Positions 25,221-34,884 of a DNA stretch of 64,000 bases are shown piece after piece (position 1 is the first letter of the stretch; each line of letters starts with the position of its first letter). The position numbers and the translations under genes are program-made. Source of the stretch: JANRIG01 sp033765235 (GTDB taxonomy: Bacteria > Bacteroidota > Bacteroidia > Cytophagales > UBA9547); assembly GCA_033765235.1 (NCBI GenBank), contig JANRIG010000017.1, positions 8,314 to 72,313 on the forward strand, read 5' to 3'. Below the pieces are notes generated by a model that searched no databases, had not been told where the DNA came from, and saw only the letters and a list, made by a program, of their open reading frames with translations.

Positions 25221-25393
25221 CCCATTTTATACATTAGAGATTGTGATGAAAGCCATAAGTACAATAAAATGAGCATGTTGGAGTTAAAATTTGGGTGATG
25301 GAATAGTGAACTATTTTAAAGTCAAATTTTGATAAAACTTGTTCATTTTGAAGTAATTATGGGTTGTAATAAATTTCTAATGCATAAAATGGG
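25221..25393. mobile_element. MITE-like element, copy 1
   Basis: Terminal inverted repeats at 25221-25242 and 25372-25393 agree at 20 of 22 positions (left end CCCATTTTATACATTAGA). The element is flanked by ATAA at 25216-25219 (followed by one A) and ATAA at 25394-25397, consistent with a 4-bp target duplication. It has no coding capacity. The same ends occur at 47404-47553 with a different flanking tetranucleotide. Confidence 0.7.
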
Positions 25394-25530
25394 ATAATAT
25401 TATAAATTATATTTTCAATGCTTTGTATGTTTAGCTGTACCAATTGGGTCTTATACTCAGGTAGTAGTAGCATATTAATTTAAAAAATGTGGAAATTACT
25501 TATTTTTATGTAGTATTGCTATTACTAAGG
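25394..25530. other. Remaining intergenic sequence after the element
   Basis: AT-rich 137 bp between the MITE-like element and the end of the convergent phosphatase-family gene. No ORF, hairpin terminator or RNA was recognised. Confidence 0.5.
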
Positions 25531-26652
25531 CTACTTACTGATACTATAATAACTTGTCACGGGGTAATGGTCTGATAGTTTGTTGGTACACATAACTTCG
25601 CAATAATTTGCTTGCAATCCGTTGGTGTAAAACTGATTGTCTATACGTATAAACCAAGGGAATTTATTATAGGTATAGCCAAAACCATTGCCACTATTTT
25701 CAAATGTATTTTTCATAATACTTTTCAATTTTTGATAAGTGTATGAATAAGGAGTGTCATTAAAGTCACCTGCCACTATAGTAGGGTATGGACTTTTTTG
25801 TACAAAATCTGCAATATCATCTATTTGCCTGCCTCTTATAATAAACCCTTTTTCAAGTTTTCTCTTTATGACTTTTATATTACGTATCAGTGTATCGCCT
25901 TTGCCCTGCGTAAAATTCACACTCAGACTCATGGAATGAAGATGTATGTTGAGTATACGCAGTGTATCTTTACCAATTAATATATCAGAATATATACCAT
26001 TATTTAATCCATGTCTATGGCTAAATCTTAAAGGGCCTGATTTAATAATAGGGTGTTTGGAGAAGGTGATGATGCCAAAGTAACCTGTAAACCATGGCAT
26101 TTTTATAGGGTTCATATAAAAATAATGATAGCCTAAACTGCTCATTTTGTGTATTATACTTTCAGATGTTATCATATCATTGTTGTAAAACTCCTGAAAA
26201 CATACCACATCTGCTTTGAGTGAGTCTATCCATAGATTTTGCTGGAATACATCTGTGGTGTCTAGGGTGATGATGGTGTCTTTATCTGTATATATAGAAT
26301 ATCTGTCTAAATTAAAACTACCTACATTGTAGGTAACCACACTAAAATCACCTTTTTTATCACCTATATTAAAAGAGAATATTTCTTTTGTATTATACAT
26401 ATATATCATACATATAATTATGCAGCTCAACCATATCCATTTTTGCTTAATCCATATACCCAATATCAAGAAAATGATATGGCAAACTATCATGATTGGT
26501 GCCATTAATGCTAAAGCATTGTATATAAAGGTATTCTGCAATAAAAATAATTTGATTACAAAAAATGCAGCCAATGCCAAATTTAGCATCAAGGCAATTA
26601 CCCCAAAAATTACATATAATATTTTTTTCAATTTATTATAGCTGAAAGCCAA
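25531..26652 (-). CDS. Endonuclease/exonuclease/phosphatase family membrane protein
   Basis: The 373-residue protein has an N-terminal membrane part with about three hydrophobic helices (residues 8-95), then an EEP domain: VVTYNVGSFNLD, VVCFQEFYN with the catalytic Glu, LRILNIHLHSMSL, TIVAGDFNDTPYSY with the Asp/Asn pair, and the final LSDHYPVTSYY with the catalytic His. These residues coordinate the metal used to cut phosphodiester bonds. The substrate could be nucleic acid or a phospholipid/sphingolipid, and cannot be determined. The DNase-like domain most likely faces the periplasm. Confidence 0.87.
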   Translation of the reverse strand: MAFSYNKLKKILYVIFGVIALMLNLALAAFFVIKLFLLQNTFIYNALALMAPIMIVCHIIFLILGIWIKQKWIWLSCIIICMIYMYNTKEIFSFNIGDKKGDFSVVTYNVGSFNLDRYSIYTDKDTIITLDTTDVFQQNLWIDSLKADVVCFQEFYNNDMITSESIIHKMSSLGYHYFYMNPIKMPWFTGYFGIITFSKHPIIKSGPLRFSHRHGLNNGIYSDILIGKDTLRILNIHLHSMSLSVNFTQGKGDTLIRNIKVIKRKLEKGFIIRGRQIDDIADFVQKSPYPTIVAGDFNDTPYSYTYQKLKSIMKNTFENSGNGFGYTYNKFPWFIRIDNQFYTNGLQANYCEVMCTNKLSDHYPVTSYYSISK

Positions 26653-26803
26653 ACTTATTGATACAAGTTGTATATTTATATACCCTGTACAATTATTTTT
26701 TCAAATATAATTGCATGATATGATACTTGAATATTAACTTTATTTAACAAATAACTTTGACTACTTGGCATACATAGCTATTTTGCAAATAAATTGAACA
26801 TAT

Positions 26804-27841
26804 ATGCTCAAAATAATAATTATTCTCTTTGCATTACTTACAGGTTTAGCAGCTAATAGCCAATATACAGATATTGACACTAAAGCCAAAGCACTAAGCA
26901 AGCAAGACAGCAAAACTGTGGAAAGCCTTGCACAAGCTATATCAATGATAGCCGATACCGATGCTCTCAAAGTAAGGGCTATATTTGTATGGATGAGTGG
27001 CAATATATCCTATGACTTGTCTATGTTCAAATCAGGCAATGTACGAGACCAAACCCCCGAAGGTGTGCTCAAGCGCAAAACAGCGGTATGTCAGGGTTAT
27101 AGTGAACTTTTCAAAAAGCTGTGTATACTCACAGGTGTGCCATGCGAAGTGGTAGCCGGATACTCCAAAGGCTTTGGTTACCGACAAGGGCGCAGCTTCA
27201 AAAATACTGACCATGCGTGGAATACGGTGAAAATAAATAACCAATGGATGCTGCTGGACGCCACATGGGGTGCAGGATACCTCAATGAAAATGATGACTA
27301 TGTAGCAAGCTTTACTGAAGAGCATTTTCTTACGGCACCTCATAGGTTCATTATAAAGCACTTGCCGGCAGATCCTATGTGGCAGCTTATGAAAAACCCC
27401 ATTGATATAAAAACATTTGAAAAAGACTCCAATTATATTAAAGAGGCTGTAACCAAAAATAACAGTAATATCTACATAAACTACCTCGACACACTATCTG
27501 CTTGGGAAAAACTTGACTCTACCTCCAAAGCATTATACAGCTACTTTAGGGTAGTGAAAGCCAACCCACTAAATGCTGACGGGTGGTATAAGTTGGGCTG
27601 GCACTATTACACGCTGGCTTGGAAGAGGATGGAAAAACTCAATGACCCCAAAATACAACGCGACAAAAATGTAGCGGTACCATTGGCAAATGAAGCCATA
27701 TATTATCTTAATCAATCTAACAGTTATATGAAACAAGTGAGTGGCAGAGATAGTTTTTACGGCAGTGATGCCAAACAAAAATTGCAAATCAATGCCAATA
27801 ACATCAAAAACTTGCAAGGTATTATTAACCAATATAAATAA
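26804..27841 (+). CDS. Exported transglutaminase-like protein with C-terminal helical repeat
   Basis: The 345-residue protein begins with a signal peptide (IIIILFALLTGLAANSQ). The transglutaminase-like core shows the Cys in TAVCQGYSELFKKL, the His in TDHAWNTVKINNQWMLLDATWG and the Asp in that same segment, making a Cys-His-Asp triad. Residues about 225-345 form a TPR-like helical region (YFRVVKANPLNADGWYKLGWHYY). It is the first gene of a five-gene block with a small protein, an ABC transporter, a HlyD-type adaptor and a TolC-type channel, with gaps of 4-10 bp or overlaps. It might process the exported substrate in the periplasm (inference). Confidence 0.82.
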   Translation: MLKIIIILFALLTGLAANSQYTDIDTKAKALSKQDSKTVESLAQAISMIADTDALKVRAIFVWMSGNISYDLSMFKSGNVRDQTPEGVLKRKTAVCQGYSELFKKLCILTGVPCEVVAGYSKGFGYRQGRSFKNTDHAWNTVKINNQWMLLDATWGAGYLNENDDYVASFTEEHFLTAPHRFIIKHLPADPMWQLMKNPIDIKTFEKDSNYIKEAVTKNNSNIYINYLDTLSAWEKLDSTSKALYSYFRVVKANPLNADGWYKLGWHYYTLAWKRMEKLNDPKIQRDKNVAVPLANEAIYYLNQSNSYMKQVSGRDSFYGSDAKQKLQINANNIKNLQGIINQYK

Positions 27842-27851
27842 TATAAGAAAT

Positions 27852-28106
27852 ATGCAATTTGATGAATATCTTATTTCAAAGAAAATTGATAAAAATAAAT
27901 TGCAAAATGCAGAACCTCAATTGTACCAAGAGTTTGAAGCTATGTATGCACTGGTGAGCACCCAAAGTTTTACACAACAAAAATTATTCTTAATCAATGC
28001 AATAAGGCGCAAATATAAGTTGGATACTATGGCTGAAGCAAAAAAAAGCAATGAAGCACCCAAACCCATAGCCCCCAAAATGCCTTTTAAACCCAAAATG
28101 ACCTAA
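27852..28106 (+). CDS. Small Lys/Pro-tailed protein (84 aa), exporter operon
   Basis: An 84-residue protein starting at ATG 27852 (a longer upstream frame overlapping the previous gene is not credible). Residues about 1-58 look helical and highly charged (FDEYLISKKIDKNKLQNAEP, FLINAIRRKYKLD). The tail is Lys/Pro-rich (EAPKPIAPKMPFKPKMT). It starts 10 bp after the transglutaminase-like gene and ends 4 bp before the ABC gene, so it belongs to the operon. It has no signal peptide. It could be an exporter substrate, chaperone or regulator; no family was recognised. Confidence 0.7.
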   Translation: MQFDEYLISKKIDKNKLQNAEPQLYQEFEAMYALVSTQSFTQQKLFLINAIRRKYKLDTMAEAKKSNEAPKPIAPKMPFKPKMT

Positions 28107-28110
28107 AGCT

Positions 28111-30423
28111 GTGATAAATGTAACCTTAATAAATAACCTAGTAGAAAAATATGCTGAGCTTTCGGGCATAAAAGTCAATCATTTTGAGTTATTCACCGAA
28201 AAAGGTAGGCACCTCAAGGAATATATAGACTCACTAGACCAGTTTTTTGAGCGCATATATGACACCGGTCATTATGCCAATTTTTTATTCACTACCAACA
28301 GCTTGCCTCCCAATAAGTTTATAACTACCATCAAAGACATATCTTACCCTATTATAGCATTCAAAAAATCGGACAATATCATACCTATACTGATAACTAA
28401 GGAAAAAAACAAATACAAAGCTATAGCCTTTGAGGGTGAGATATATTATGACCTGAGCTATAAGTCTGCAGAAGAGCTTGCCAAAGACTTGTACAGAGTG
28501 GTAGGGCTCAACTGGAAATTTGACTTCAACTACAGCAGCAGCAATGCCCAACAAAACCGCAACGTGCAAAACGATATCCTTTTTGTGACAGGACTGCCGG
28601 TGAAGCCATTGCTATCAAACCCTACTGAGCCCGATGAAGATACTGGCAAATATGAAAGAGATGATGACGACTTACACAAAAACCATGTGAACCCATTTAA
28701 GAGACTGGGAAGACTCATGGCCATAGAGCGCAAAGAGATAAGCTATATATATTTCTTTGCTGTATTGGTAGGTATTGTAAATCTTGCATTGCCATTGGGC
28801 ATACAGTCTATCATATCACTCATATCCGGAGGTATGCTTCTCAACGCTATTGTGGTGCTGGCAATCATCATGGTGCTGGCTACAGCATTTGCAGGTTATT
28901 TGCAAATATTGCAATTGCAGTTTGTAGAGATATTGCAGCAGCGTGTCTTTACCAAAGCCGCTTATGAGTTTAGCTTTCGCATACCAAAGGTACGGCTGGA
29001 GTCTATCAGCAGAGACTATGGACCTGAATTAGTAAACCGTTTTTTTGATGTACTAAATATCCAAAAGTCATTGCCAAAGTTTTTGATAGACATGACTGCA
29101 GCCTTGCTGCAAATACTTTTTGGGCTCATATTACTCTCATTTTACCACGCCATATTTGTAATATTCGGTTTTTTGTTAATTACTATTATTATCATCATAT
29201 TTTATTACTCATGGCCTAGAGGCATCAAGTCAAGTATCACAGAGTCTAAATATAAATACAAAGTAGCATTTTGGTTGGAAGAACTCGCCCGCAATGCCAC
29301 CACATTCAAGCTGGCTGGTTTTACAAACCTCACCATTGACAAAACAGACATATATCTGTCTAACTACCTCAACGCCCGCCAAAAACACTTCAGCGTACTC
29401 AAAACCCAATACATAGCATTTATTGCTTTCAAAACATTCATTACAGCCGGTCTGCTCATACTTGGCGGGCTATTGGTGATGGAAAACCAAATAAACCTGG
29501 GTCAGTTCATTGCAGCCGAGCTCATCATAGTACTGGTGCTGGCATCTGTAGAAAAACTCATAGCTACTCTGGAGGTAATATACGACCTGCTCACAGCACT
29601 TGACAAAGTAGGCCATGTGACAGACTTGCCACTCGAAGACAATAAAGGCATAAAGCTGAGTACCATACCCGATTATGAAAATTTTGTAATAGAAATGAAA
29701 AATCTTGACTACCAATACATAGGTGCACAAAATCATGTGCTCAAGGGGGTGAGTTTTAAGATGAATGCCGGCGAGCATGTATGTGTGGCAGGGCACAACA
29801 ATTCGGGCAAAACCACCCTTATCAAAATCATTACAGGCTTGCTCCACAACTACAGTGGCAGCTTAACATATAACGGTATACCCATGCGCGACATTAATAT
29901 ATACAGCTACCGCGACGGTATAGGTGAAAATATATCGCACGACGAAATATTTGAAGGCACTTTTGAAGAAAATATTACTGTAGGCAAAAAAGGCATATCT
30001 CTCGACGACCTTATGTGGGCTGTGCAAAAAGTGGGGCTGAGCGATTTTCTCAAATCATTGCCCTATGGCTTGCGTACCCGCCTCACAGGCGGTGGAAGAG
30101 ACCTGTCCAGCAATATAAGGCAAAAGATAATACTGGCACGCTCACTGGCCGAGAAACCAAGCATAGTAGTGATGGACGATGAGTTTTTTACGGAGCTCAA
30201 TGAAAAGAAAAATATACTGGATGTACTCATAAGTGAAGAGCACAATTGGCTGCTTGTGATGGTGTCAAACGACCCTTACATACTTGAACGAGTAGATAAA
30301 GTGCTGTATCTCAACAATGGAAAGATAGAAGCACAAGGCAATTACAAAACATTGATAAAAACCAATAAAGAATTTGCAGAACTTATCATAGGCGAATATT
30401 TACCCCCAAAAACTAAAATATGA
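28111..30423 (+). CDS. ABC exporter subunit with degenerate nucleotide-binding domain
   Basis: The 770-residue protein has an N-terminal domain (about 1-190, resembling a C39-peptidase-like fold but without a recognisable catalytic Cys), a type I exporter membrane domain (about 205-500), and a C-terminal ABC ATPase. Walker A is good (GHNNSGKTT, 561-569), but other motifs deviate: the Q-loop position is Ser609/His610, the signature is DLSSNIRQ (664-671) instead of LSGGQ, the residue after the Walker B Asp689 is Asp690 rather than Glu, and the switch His is Asn720. GTG start at 28111 was chosen by length and spacing. It pairs with the HlyD and TolC genes downstream as a type 1-like secretion system. 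Confidence 0.85.
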   Translation: MINVTLINNLVEKYAELSGIKVNHFELFTEKGRHLKEYIDSLDQFFERIYDTGHYANFLFTTNSLPPNKFITTIKDISYPIIAFKKSDNIIPILITKEKNKYKAIAFEGEIYYDLSYKSAEELAKDLYRVVGLNWKFDFNYSSSNAQQNRNVQNDILFVTGLPVKPLLSNPTEPDEDTGKYERDDDDLHKNHVNPFKRLGRLMAIERKEISYIYFFAVLVGIVNLALPLGIQSIISLISGGMLLNAIVVLAIIMVLATAFAGYLQILQLQFVEILQQRVFTKAAYEFSFRIPKVRLESISRDYGPELVNRFFDVLNIQKSLPKFLIDMTAALLQILFGLILLSFYHAIFVIFGFLLITIIIIIFYYSWPRGIKSSITESKYKYKVAFWLEELARNATTFKLAGFTNLTIDKTDIYLSNYLNARQKHFSVLKTQYIAFIAFKTFITAGLLILGGLLVMENQINLGQFIAAELIIVLVLASVEKLIATLEVIYDLLTALDKVGHVTDLPLEDNKGIKLSTIPDYENFVIEMKNLDYQYIGAQNHVLKGVSFKMNAGEHVCVAGHNNSGKTTLIKIITGLLHNYSGSLTYNGIPMRDINIYSYRDGIGENISHDEIFEGTFEENITVGKKGISLDDLMWAVQKVGLSDFLKSLPYGLRTRLTGGGRDLSSNIRQKIILARSLAEKPSIVVMDDEFFTELNEKKNILDVLISEEHNWLLVMVSNDPYILERVDKVLYLNNGKIEAQGNYKTLIKTNKEFAELIIGEYLPPKTKI

Positions 30424-31814
30424 GCAAACAGGGAGAAATGCATTCGATGAAAGAGCTGGAGCTGGACAGGCTATACTCCATAAAGCTGGTAAACTCATCC
30501 AAAAAAGACCGCCTCTTAGCCAAATGGCTGGGTGGAATATTTGTAGCCGTAGTACTATCTATGTTTTTGCCATGGCAGCAAAATATAGACGGCAAAGGCA
30601 TGGTGACGGCACTGAGCCCCAAAGACAGACCACAAACAGTGCAAACTCTCATAGCAGGGCGCATAGAAAAGTGGTATGTGGCCGAAGGCCAATATGTGAC
30701 ACAAGGTGATACCATTTTGAAAATATCAGAAATAAAAGATAAATTCTTTGACCCCGAACTTTTGGCACGTATGAACAACCAAATATCTGCTAAGAAAAAC
30801 TCCATCATTGCAAAACAAGAAAAAGTAAAAGCCCTTCAAAATCAACTTAACGCCCTTAGAAATGGGCTGCAATACAGCATATCCAAAGCCAAAAACAAAG
30901 TACAATCAAACCAATTGTATGTATCTATAGACTCAGCAGAGTATATAGCAGCACGAGTAGACAAAGAAATAGCCCAAAAACAGCTCGAAAGGCAGCAAAA
31001 ACTATTTGACCAAGGTCTGGTATCGCTCACACAGCTGGAGCAGCGCAGCCTTAAGTATCAACAAGCCAATGCCAAATACATATCGTCGTATAACAAATAT
31101 TACTCTTCTATAAACGACCTTACCAATGCAAACATAGAGCTCGATGCCATAGTAGCAGAATATAGTGAAAAAATATCAAAGACAAATTCTGAAATAGATG
31201 CTACACTTGCCGACCTATATGATGCCGAAGGAAGTCTTGCCAAACTTAATATTGAAACTTCAAACCTTATCATCAGAAACAACCTCTACATCATACGTGC
31301 ACCTCAAAGCGGATACATAGTGCGGGCACTCAAGCAGGGCATAGGCGAAACGGTGAAAGATGGCGAAGAAATAGCCAGCATTATCCCCAATACATACAAC
31401 CCTGCTGTGGAGCTGTATTTAAAACCTGTGGACTTGCCATTGGCACTTATAGGTAGCAAAGTGCGTTTGCAATTTGACGGATGGCCTGCCATAATATTTG
31501 CCGGCTGGCCCGGAGCATCAGTAGGTACTTTTGGGGGCAAAATAGCTGTGGTAGACAAACTTATAAGCCACAATGGTAAATTTAGAGTACTAATAGTACC
31601 CGACCCTGATGATGAACCTTGGCCTGAAATGGTGCGGATGGGTACAGGTGCTGTAGGTTGGGCAATGCTGCATACTGTATTTTTAGGGTATGAAATGTGG
31701 CGACAGTTCAACGGATTTCCACCCGAATTTGTGGCTGAGGTTCAAAAAAAGCAGAAAAAAGCAGAAAAAAGCATATTAAAGCTCGATAAAGGTGATAAAA
31801 CTGACGATGAATAG
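30420..31814 (+). CDS. HlyD-family membrane fusion (adaptor) protein
   Basis: The 464-residue adaptor of an envelope-spanning exporter. It has one N-terminal membrane helix (GGIFVAVVLSMFLPW, about residues 38-55), a lipoyl-like half-motif (AGRIEKWYVAEGQYVTQGDTIL), a long coiled-coil hairpin (about 110-290, NQISAKKNSIIAKQEKVKAL and LERQQKLFDQGLVSLTQLEQ), and the returning half-motif (IIRAPQSGYIVRALKQGIGE) with a beta-barrel domain. The ATG overlaps the ABC stop (ATGA). It should connect the ABC protein to the TolC-like channel. Confidence 0.9.
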   Translation: MSKQGEMHSMKELELDRLYSIKLVNSSKKDRLLAKWLGGIFVAVVLSMFLPWQQNIDGKGMVTALSPKDRPQTVQTLIAGRIEKWYVAEGQYVTQGDTILKISEIKDKFFDPELLARMNNQISAKKNSIIAKQEKVKALQNQLNALRNGLQYSISKAKNKVQSNQLYVSIDSAEYIAARVDKEIAQKQLERQQKLFDQGLVSLTQLEQRSLKYQQANAKYISSYNKYYSSINDLTNANIELDAIVAEYSEKISKTNSEIDATLADLYDAEGSLAKLNIETSNLIIRNNLYIIRAPQSGYIVRALKQGIGETVKDGEEIASIIPNTYNPAVELYLKPVDLPLALIGSKVRLQFDGWPAIIFAGWPGASVGTFGGKIAVVDKLISHNGKFRVLIVPDPDDEPWPEMVRMGTGAVGWAMLHTVFLGYEMWRQFNGFPPEFVAEVQKKQKKAEKSILKLDKGDKTDDE

Positions 31815-33225
31815 ATTAATCGGAGCTCTATTGTATATTTTTTTTATCTCATACACGGCTTTTGCACAAAGCGATACTGCCAAAGTACTCAAACTATCAG
31901 ACTTATTTGAGCTTATGCTCAAGTATCACCCACTGGTGAAGCAAGCAAATATCATACCTGAGATTGCCTACCAAGAGCTGCGAATGTCAAGGGCAGGATT
32001 TGAACCAAAATTTATTTCTAACCTAGATAAAAAAACATTTGACCAAAAAAATTATTATCACCTGTGGCAAAACCAGCTCAAAGTACCCACATGGTTTGGG
32101 GCAGAGTTCAAAGTAGGATATGATGAGGCATTGGGCACTAATGTGAACCCACAAAACTACTTGCCCGGCGAAGGTCTCTCGTACATAGGAGTGAGTGTAC
32201 CCATAGGTCAAGGGCTCATTATTGACCAAAGAAGGGCTATGCTACGAATGTCTAAAATATTCAGACAAATGTCTGATGCCGAAAAAAATAAAATATTAAA
32301 CAAACTATTTTTTGATGCCGCTAAAGACTATTGGGACTGGTACTACAAATACCACAGATATCTATTCTCTAAAACAGGCTATGACTTGGCCATGAACAGA
32401 AACAAATTTGTGATACAGCGTGTAAACCTTGGCGAGGAGCCTGCCATAGACTCTACAGAGGCTGTGATACTGCTGCAAAACAGGTATGTAAACTTTAACC
32501 TTGCCAAAGTAGATGCTAATAATGCCCTGCTGCAAGTATCAAACTACCTTTGGAATGATGACGAAGCCCCTGTAGAGATGGACAGCACATGGAAGCCTGC
32601 CACATCTGTCACCGTAGCCAATGAAATAAATACTGAAACTCTGAATGCCCTCGCCGAATATGCCAAAGTAAACCACCCTGAGGTGCAGAAACTGGCACTA
32701 AAAGTGAAATCACTCGAAGTAGAGCGACGTTTGGCCATAGAAAACTTCAGACCTGTGATAAACCTAAACTACAACCTGCTCAGTGCCGGAAAAGGTATTA
32801 ATGAAAACCCGTTGGCAAACCAATATTATGGCAACTATTACAAAGCAGGATTTGACATACAAATACCAATATTCATGCGCAAAGAGCGAGGCAAATATAT
32901 GATAGCCAAATACAAAATAGAGCAAACCAAGTTTGAGCAAAATTTTACCCTTACATATATCCAAAATCAACTTCAAAGCTTCTACAATGAGCTAAAAACC
33001 AACGAGTTGCTACTGCGCACACAGCTAAAACTCATCAAAGACTATACCGTGCTGCGCAATGGGGAACTTGAAAAATTTAACAACGGAGAAAGCTCTCTCT
33101 TTTTGGTAAACACTCGCGAGTCTAACCTGATAGAGTCAGAAATAAAAAAAGCAGAAATAGAAGCAAAATATGGCAAAGCCAAAGCAGGTATGTATTGGGC
33201 AGCAGGCAAAAATGGCAATGACTGA
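31807..33225 (+). CDS. TolC-family outer membrane efflux protein
   Basis: The 472-residue protein forms the outer-membrane channel of the exporter. It has a signal peptide (MNRLIGALLYIFFISYTAFA) and the two repeated OEP domains with long helices: KLSDLFELMLKYHPLVKQAN, RMSRAGFEPKF and ENFRPVINLNYNLLSAG, and the helix pair ending RNGELEKFNNGESSLFLVNTRE that fits the family repeat. Start ATG 31807 overlaps the HlyD stop by 8 bp and is preferred to the GTG at 31792 because it gives a normal signal peptide. It is the last gene of the block. Confidence 0.9.
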   Translation: MNRLIGALLYIFFISYTAFAQSDTAKVLKLSDLFELMLKYHPLVKQANIIPEIAYQELRMSRAGFEPKFISNLDKKTFDQKNYYHLWQNQLKVPTWFGAEFKVGYDEALGTNVNPQNYLPGEGLSYIGVSVPIGQGLIIDQRRAMLRMSKIFRQMSDAEKNKILNKLFFDAAKDYWDWYYKYHRYLFSKTGYDLAMNRNKFVIQRVNLGEEPAIDSTEAVILLQNRYVNFNLAKVDANNALLQVSNYLWNDDEAPVEMDSTWKPATSVTVANEINTETLNALAEYAKVNHPEVQKLALKVKSLEVERRLAIENFRPVINLNYNLLSAGKGINENPLANQYYGNYYKAGFDIQIPIFMRKERGKYMIAKYKIEQTKFEQNFTLTYIQNQLQSFYNELKTNELLLRTQLKLIKDYTVLRNGELEKFNNGESSLFLVNTRESNLIESEIKKAEIEAKYGKAKAGMYWAAGKNGND

Positions 33226-33375
33226 GTGCATGTATACAATAACAAAAAAATACTATATACAATCAATGCAATGACTTGATTTACAACCAAATGGACACTT
33301 TTGTTTACGTTTGCCCTGCCACAATATCAATTTATAAGGTACTTGCATATTCATTGATATTTATATAATATTTAA

Positions 33376-33383
33376 TATTTTTG
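33376..33383 (+). promoter_or_regulatory. Putative -7 element upstream of rpoN
   Basis: TATTTTTG matches the Bacteroidota TAnnTTTG element and lies 17 bp before the rpoN ATG. No TTTG is seen at the expected -33 position, so this is a partial match only. Confidence 0.35.
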
Positions 33384-33400
33384 CGTTATAATATAAAATT

Positions 33401-34867
33401 ATGCAAAAAATTGGGCTCAAACTTTCGCAACAACAGCGACTATCGCCTCAGCAGATACTTTTTATGAAGTTGCTGGAGGTGCCATCAGCAGAGTTAGAGT
33501 CGCGCATAGAGGCAGAGTTGGAGATAAATCCTGCATTGGAAGAAGGCAAAGAAGAGCTGCAAGAAGATAACGCAGAGGAAAATACAGACAATGAATATGA
33601 AACTGAAAACGACGAGCTTTTTGGTGAAGATGATGACAACTACTTAGCCGAATATATGCAACATGAAGAAGCACAAGGCTACAAAATGCAAGGCGATGGC
33701 AACTACAACGATACAGACGAAAACAAAGATATGCCATTGGCAGATGACATGTCATTTACCCAATCTCTTCTCAACCAATTAGGTTTTTTGGCATTAGATG
33801 AGCGCATGCACAGCATAGGAATCCAAATAATAGGCAGCCTTGATGAAGACGGCTATCTGCGCCGCAAACCTGAATCAATAGCCAATGACTTGGCATTTTC
33901 ACAAAACCTGTATATTGATGATGATGAAGTGCTTCATGTATTGGCAATGATACAAAAATTTGATCCTGCAGGCATAGCAGCACGCGACTTGAGAGAGTGC
34001 CTGCTGCTACAACTTCATAGAAAAGACAACAAAGATACAGATGTCATAAATGCAATATCAATTGTGGAAAATGCATTTGATGAGTTTACCAAAAAACATT
34101 ATGACAAAATATTAAAAAAACTCCCACTTTCTGAAAACGACTTGAAAAATGCACTGAAAGTCATCACCAAATGCAACCCCAAACCCGGAAGTGGCGACGA
34201 AAACAGCGTAAAAAACCAAACATTGATACCTGACTTTACGGTGACCAACCATGATGGAAAACTGGAAGTAAGTCTCAATGCCAAAAATGCTCCTGACTTG
34301 AGAGTGAGCCCTGCATACATAGAAATGTTTGACACTTATGACAAAACAGCAGGCAAAGACAAAAAGCTCAAAGAGGCTGTGACATTTGTGAAGCAAAAAT
34401 TAGATGCCGCACATTGGTTTATAGATGCTATTAAGCAGCGCCAAAATACATTGTTGGAAACTATGAAAACCATAGTCATGTTGCAAAAAGACTTTTTTAT
34501 TACGGGCGACGAAATGAAACTACACCCCATGGTGCTCAAAGATGTGGCAGAAAAGTTAGGCATGGACGTATCTACTGTGTCAAGGGTGGCCGGCAGCAAA
34601 AGTGTGCAGACACACCATGGTACCTATGCACTAAAATATTTTTTTACCGAAAAACTCACTACAGATGCCGGCGAAGATATAAGTAATATGGAGGTGAAAA
34701 CAGTGCTGCAACAGATCATAGCTGAGGAGGATAAGCACGCACCACTGCGCGATGAAGAACTGGAAGTAATATTACAATCCAAAGGGTATAATATTGCCAG
34801 ACGCACGGTAGCAAAGTATAGGGAGCTGCTTGATATACCTGTGGCAAGGCTTAGAAAAGAGCTGTAA
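33401..34867 (+). CDS. rpoN: RNA polymerase sigma-54 factor
   Basis: Sigma-54 directs RNA polymerase to -24/-12 promoters, requiring an AAA+ activator. The 488 residues show the N-terminal region I (GLKLSQQQRLSPQQILFMKLL and the Q/L-rich activator-interaction part), an acidic region II (about 45-95, rich in Glu/Asp), core-binding helices including GIAARDLRECLLLQL, and the C-terminal DNA-binding part with the RpoN box variant ARRTVAKYRELLDIPVARLR. No activator gene or sigma-54 promoter was identified in this window. It stands alone after the exporter operon. Confidence 0.95.
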   Translation: MQKIGLKLSQQQRLSPQQILFMKLLEVPSAELESRIEAELEINPALEEGKEELQEDNAEENTDNEYETENDELFGEDDDNYLAEYMQHEEAQGYKMQGDGNYNDTDENKDMPLADDMSFTQSLLNQLGFLALDERMHSIGIQIIGSLDEDGYLRRKPESIANDLAFSQNLYIDDDEVLHVLAMIQKFDPAGIAARDLRECLLLQLHRKDNKDTDVINAISIVENAFDEFTKKHYDKILKKLPLSENDLKNALKVITKCNPKPGSGDENSVKNQTLIPDFTVTNHDGKLEVSLNAKNAPDLRVSPAYIEMFDTYDKTAGKDKKLKEAVTFVKQKLDAAHWFIDAIKQRQNTLLETMKTIVMLQKDFFITGDEMKLHPMVLKDVAEKLGMDVSTVSRVAGSKSVQTHHGTYALKYFFTEKLTTDAGEDISNMEVKTVLQQIIAEEDKHAPLRDEELEVILQSKGYNIARRTVAKYRELLDIPVARLRKEL

Positions 34868-34884
34868 ATATATTACATAATACC

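Noticed and set aside
27741..27851. N-terminal extension of the small exporter-operon protein
   Set aside because: It overlaps the end of the transglutaminase-like gene and does not look like the rest. ATG at 27852 gives clean operon spacing.
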